This document shows, one piece after another, positions 62,790-64,000 of a DNA stretch of 64,000 nucleotides (positions are counted from its first letter, which is position 1; every line of letters starts with the position of its first letter). The stretch lies in assembly GCF_004784475.1 (NCBI RefSeq), contig NZ_SRRT01000004.1, positions 372,001 through 436,000 on the forward strand, read 5' to 3'. Position numbers and translations under genes: made by a program. The notes below the pieces were generated by a model. The model did not search any database, was not told the DNA's origin, and worked only from the letters and a program-made list of their open reading frames with translations. This DNA is from Streptomyces bauhiniae. GTDB lineage: Bacteria; Actinomycetota; Actinomycetes; Streptomycetales; Streptomycetaceae.

Positions 62790-63215
62790 TCAGACGCCGG
62801 TCAGCCGGCCGATCTCCTGCGGGTCGAGCCCGGTCAGCCGGGCGATGCGCGGGGCCGGGACCCCGGCGGTCAGCGCCCGGTGCACCAGGGTCTCCCAGCC
62901 CTGGGTGGCGTCCCGGAAGTCCAGCAGCTCCCGCTCCATGTCGGTGACCGACTGGGGCGCGCACTCCTGCTGCACCCGGACCTCTTCCTCCTCGGTCAGC
63001 GGGATCGGCAGCCGCTCGGCCTCCTCGGGGATGAGGATCTCCGACCCGGCGGGCAGAATCCGCAACTGCTCGGAGGACGGGGCGACATCGTGGGCGGAGA
63101 TCCAGCCCCGCACGGCCGGGGTCTGGTCGCATTCCAGCGGGGCGACGGCGGCCATGGCCGCGCCGAGGCTCGGGTGACGGTCGGGGAGCAGGAAGAGGTA
63201 AGCCTCGTCGGCCAT
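62790..63215 (-). CDS. DUF6003-like small hypothetical protein
   Basis: A 141-residue acidic soluble protein (MADEAYLFLLPDRHPSLGAAMAAVAPLECDQTP...). It has a possible helix-turn-helix-like end (VHRALTAGVPAPRIARLTGLDPQEIGRLTGV) that looks like a DNA-binding helical hairpin but is too short to classify. I recall Streptomyces homologues under DUF6003. Convergent with the PAP2 gene, 6 bp between stops. Confidence 0.65.
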   Translation of the reverse strand: MADEAYLFLLPDRHPSLGAAMAAVAPLECDQTPAVRGWISAHDVAPSSEQLRILPAGSEILIPEEAERLPIPLTEEEEVRVQQECAPQSVTDMERELLDFRDATQGWETLVHRALTAGVPAPRIARLTGLDPQEIGRLTGV

Positions 63216-63305
63216 CGGGCGGTTCCGCCTTGTCGGTGTCGGTTTGGGTGCGGAGACCGATGCTACTGCCGCCGCACCGCACCGGCGGGACGGAACCGCC
63301 CCGGC

Positions 63306-64000
63306 TCACCTGGTGGCGAGCGCGAACACGTGCAGGTCGCCGTCGTCCGGCAGCTTCACGCTTCTGATCTGTTTCCCGTCCGGCGCGGCGAACGGCTTGG
63401 TGGCGAACACATAGGTGGCGACCGGGTCCTTGTCGGCGCCCGCGACATTGCGGTACGCGGCCTTGGCGACGACCTCGTTGCCGTACTGCACGGTGCCGCC
63501 CCCGCCGCCGACGGTCCAGTCGGTGAAGGCGAGGTCGGCGGTGCCGGTGCTGCCGTCGGTGTAGGTGACGGTCGCCTTGGCGGACTGGTTGCCGTTGACG
63601 GCGCTGCCGACGAAGGCCAACGCGGTGGTGGGGTCCGTCAGTTCGACGGTCTGGCCGTGCGCGGAGGCGTTGTCCGGGCGGCCGGCGGGCGAGTCGGGCC
63701 AGGTGAAGGCGAGGTCCCCGGTGGTGACTTGCTTGCCCGGAGTGAGCCCGGCCGCGGCGAGGGCCTGCTGGGAGTAGCTCCAGCCGCCGCCGTCGTAGTC
63801 CGCCTCGTCGTGGTCGCCGGTGTCGTCGGAGACGCCGGTGTTGTCGTAGGCGGCCAGCAGAGTGCCGGGGGCGGCGACGGTGAGGGAGACGGGCTGCTCG
63901 TAGGAGGTGTCGCCCGAGGTCACCGTGACCTTGGCGGTGTAGAAGCCCTGGGTGGCGTCCTCGGCCGCGGTGAGGGTGATCCGCTGGGCGCCGCCGGTGA
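63306..64000 (-). CDS. C-terminal part of a secreted glycosidase-type protein (beta-sandwich domains), truncated by window edge
   Basis: The last 231 codons; the frame stays open to 64000, so the gene continues to the right. The sequence is Ig-like then a C-terminal beta-sandwich: TLLAAYDNTGVSDDTGDHDEADYDGGGWSYSQQALAAAGLTPG, FTWPDSPAGRPDNASA, KATVTYTDGSTGTADLAFTDWT and ATYVFATKPFAAPDGKQIRSVKLP. This domain is common at the end of Streptomyces GH92, GH55 and related secreted glycosidases, so another polysaccharide hydrolase, perhaps a second GH92, is likely; the catalytic part is outside the window. Confidence 0.78.
   Translation of the reverse strand, partial: TGGAQRITLTAAEDATQGFYTAKVTVTSGDTSYEQPVSLTVAAPGTLLAAYDNTGVSDDTGDHDEADYDGGGWSYSQQALAAAGLTPGKQVTTGDLAFTWPDSPAGRPDNASAHGQTVELTDPTTALAFVGSAVNGNQSAKATVTYTDGSTGTADLAFTDWTVGGGGGTVQYGNEVVAKAAYRNVAGADKDPVATYVFATKPFAAPDGKQIRSVKLPDDGDLHVFALATR

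Noticed and set aside
1..64000. tRNA, rRNA, CRISPR arrays, insertion sequences, prophage or conjugative element genes
   Set aside because: I looked for cloverleaf-like segments, short regularly spaced repeats, transposase or integrase motifs and found none; composition is uniform and gene content looks core-chromosomal.

Overview
The window is chromosomal DNA of a high-GC actinobacterium, almost certainly a Streptomyces. The evidence is strong third-position GC bias, many GTG starts, GTGA/ATGA start-stop overlaps, an orphan WhiI-type sporulation regulator, a Rok7B7-type ROK regulator next to xylFGH and ngcEFG, and a coproporphyrin-type heme set (HemE, HemY/CgoX, HemQ). From memory, unchecked, the gene order resembles the S. 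coelicolor SCO60xx core region. I saw no tRNA, rRNA, CRISPR, prophage or insertion sequence. About 52 genes are supported; the first and last are cut by the window edges.

Layout. 1-2.8 kb: osmoprotectant (OpuC/ProU-like) ABC operon on the minus strand. 3.1-7 kb: msrB, murC, a GC-rich repeat-bearing gap, a UspA-like small protein and a RibD-C reductase. 7-13.7 kb, plus strand: ZapE-like ATPase, a small secreted protein, a beta-carbonic anhydrase/SulP pair, an SPFH protein, a polysaccharide deacetylase lipoprotein and a PTH2-like protein. 13.7-16 kb: a DUF692 (MNIO) enzyme with a TIGR04222 membrane protein. 16-25.2 kb: secreted tripeptidyl aminopeptidase, hemQ, hemY, DUF4349 lipoprotein, CoA-disulfide-reductase-like flavoprotein, rhomboid protease, hemE. 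25.3-32 kb: DUF3000 protein, whiI, rnd, and the fadA-fadB beta-oxidation operon.

32-42 kb is a cell-surface polymer block. It has two tandem Asp2/alpha-beta-hydrolase-like paralogues (one without its catalytic residues), an endonuclease/exonuclease/phosphatase protein, a 1278-residue GT2/CDP-glycerol glycerophosphotransferase, an LCP ligase and a beta-propeller-like protein. 42.9-46.4 kb: an APC amino-acid permease and dxs. 46.6-55 kb is a sugar-uptake block on one strand: ngcEFG (chitin-oligosaccharide/GlcNAc importer), rok7B7, xylFGH. A dre-like DasR site lies before ngcE and a Rok7B7-type motif before xylF. 55.4-59.2 kb: a divergent GH92 mannosidase behind a perfect 12-bp palindrome. 59.3-62.8 kb: a membrane-lipid operon (PAP2-diacylglycerol kinase fusion, YihY/BrkB protein, PAP2 phosphatase). 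The right end holds a DUF6003-like protein and the C-terminus of a secreted glycosidase.

Best candidates for under-described biology are the MNIO/TIGR04222 pair with no visible Cys-rich substrate, the tandem active/pseudo-enzyme Asp2-like pair beside a teichoic-acid-type polymerase, and the regulatory sites of the sugar block and of whiI.
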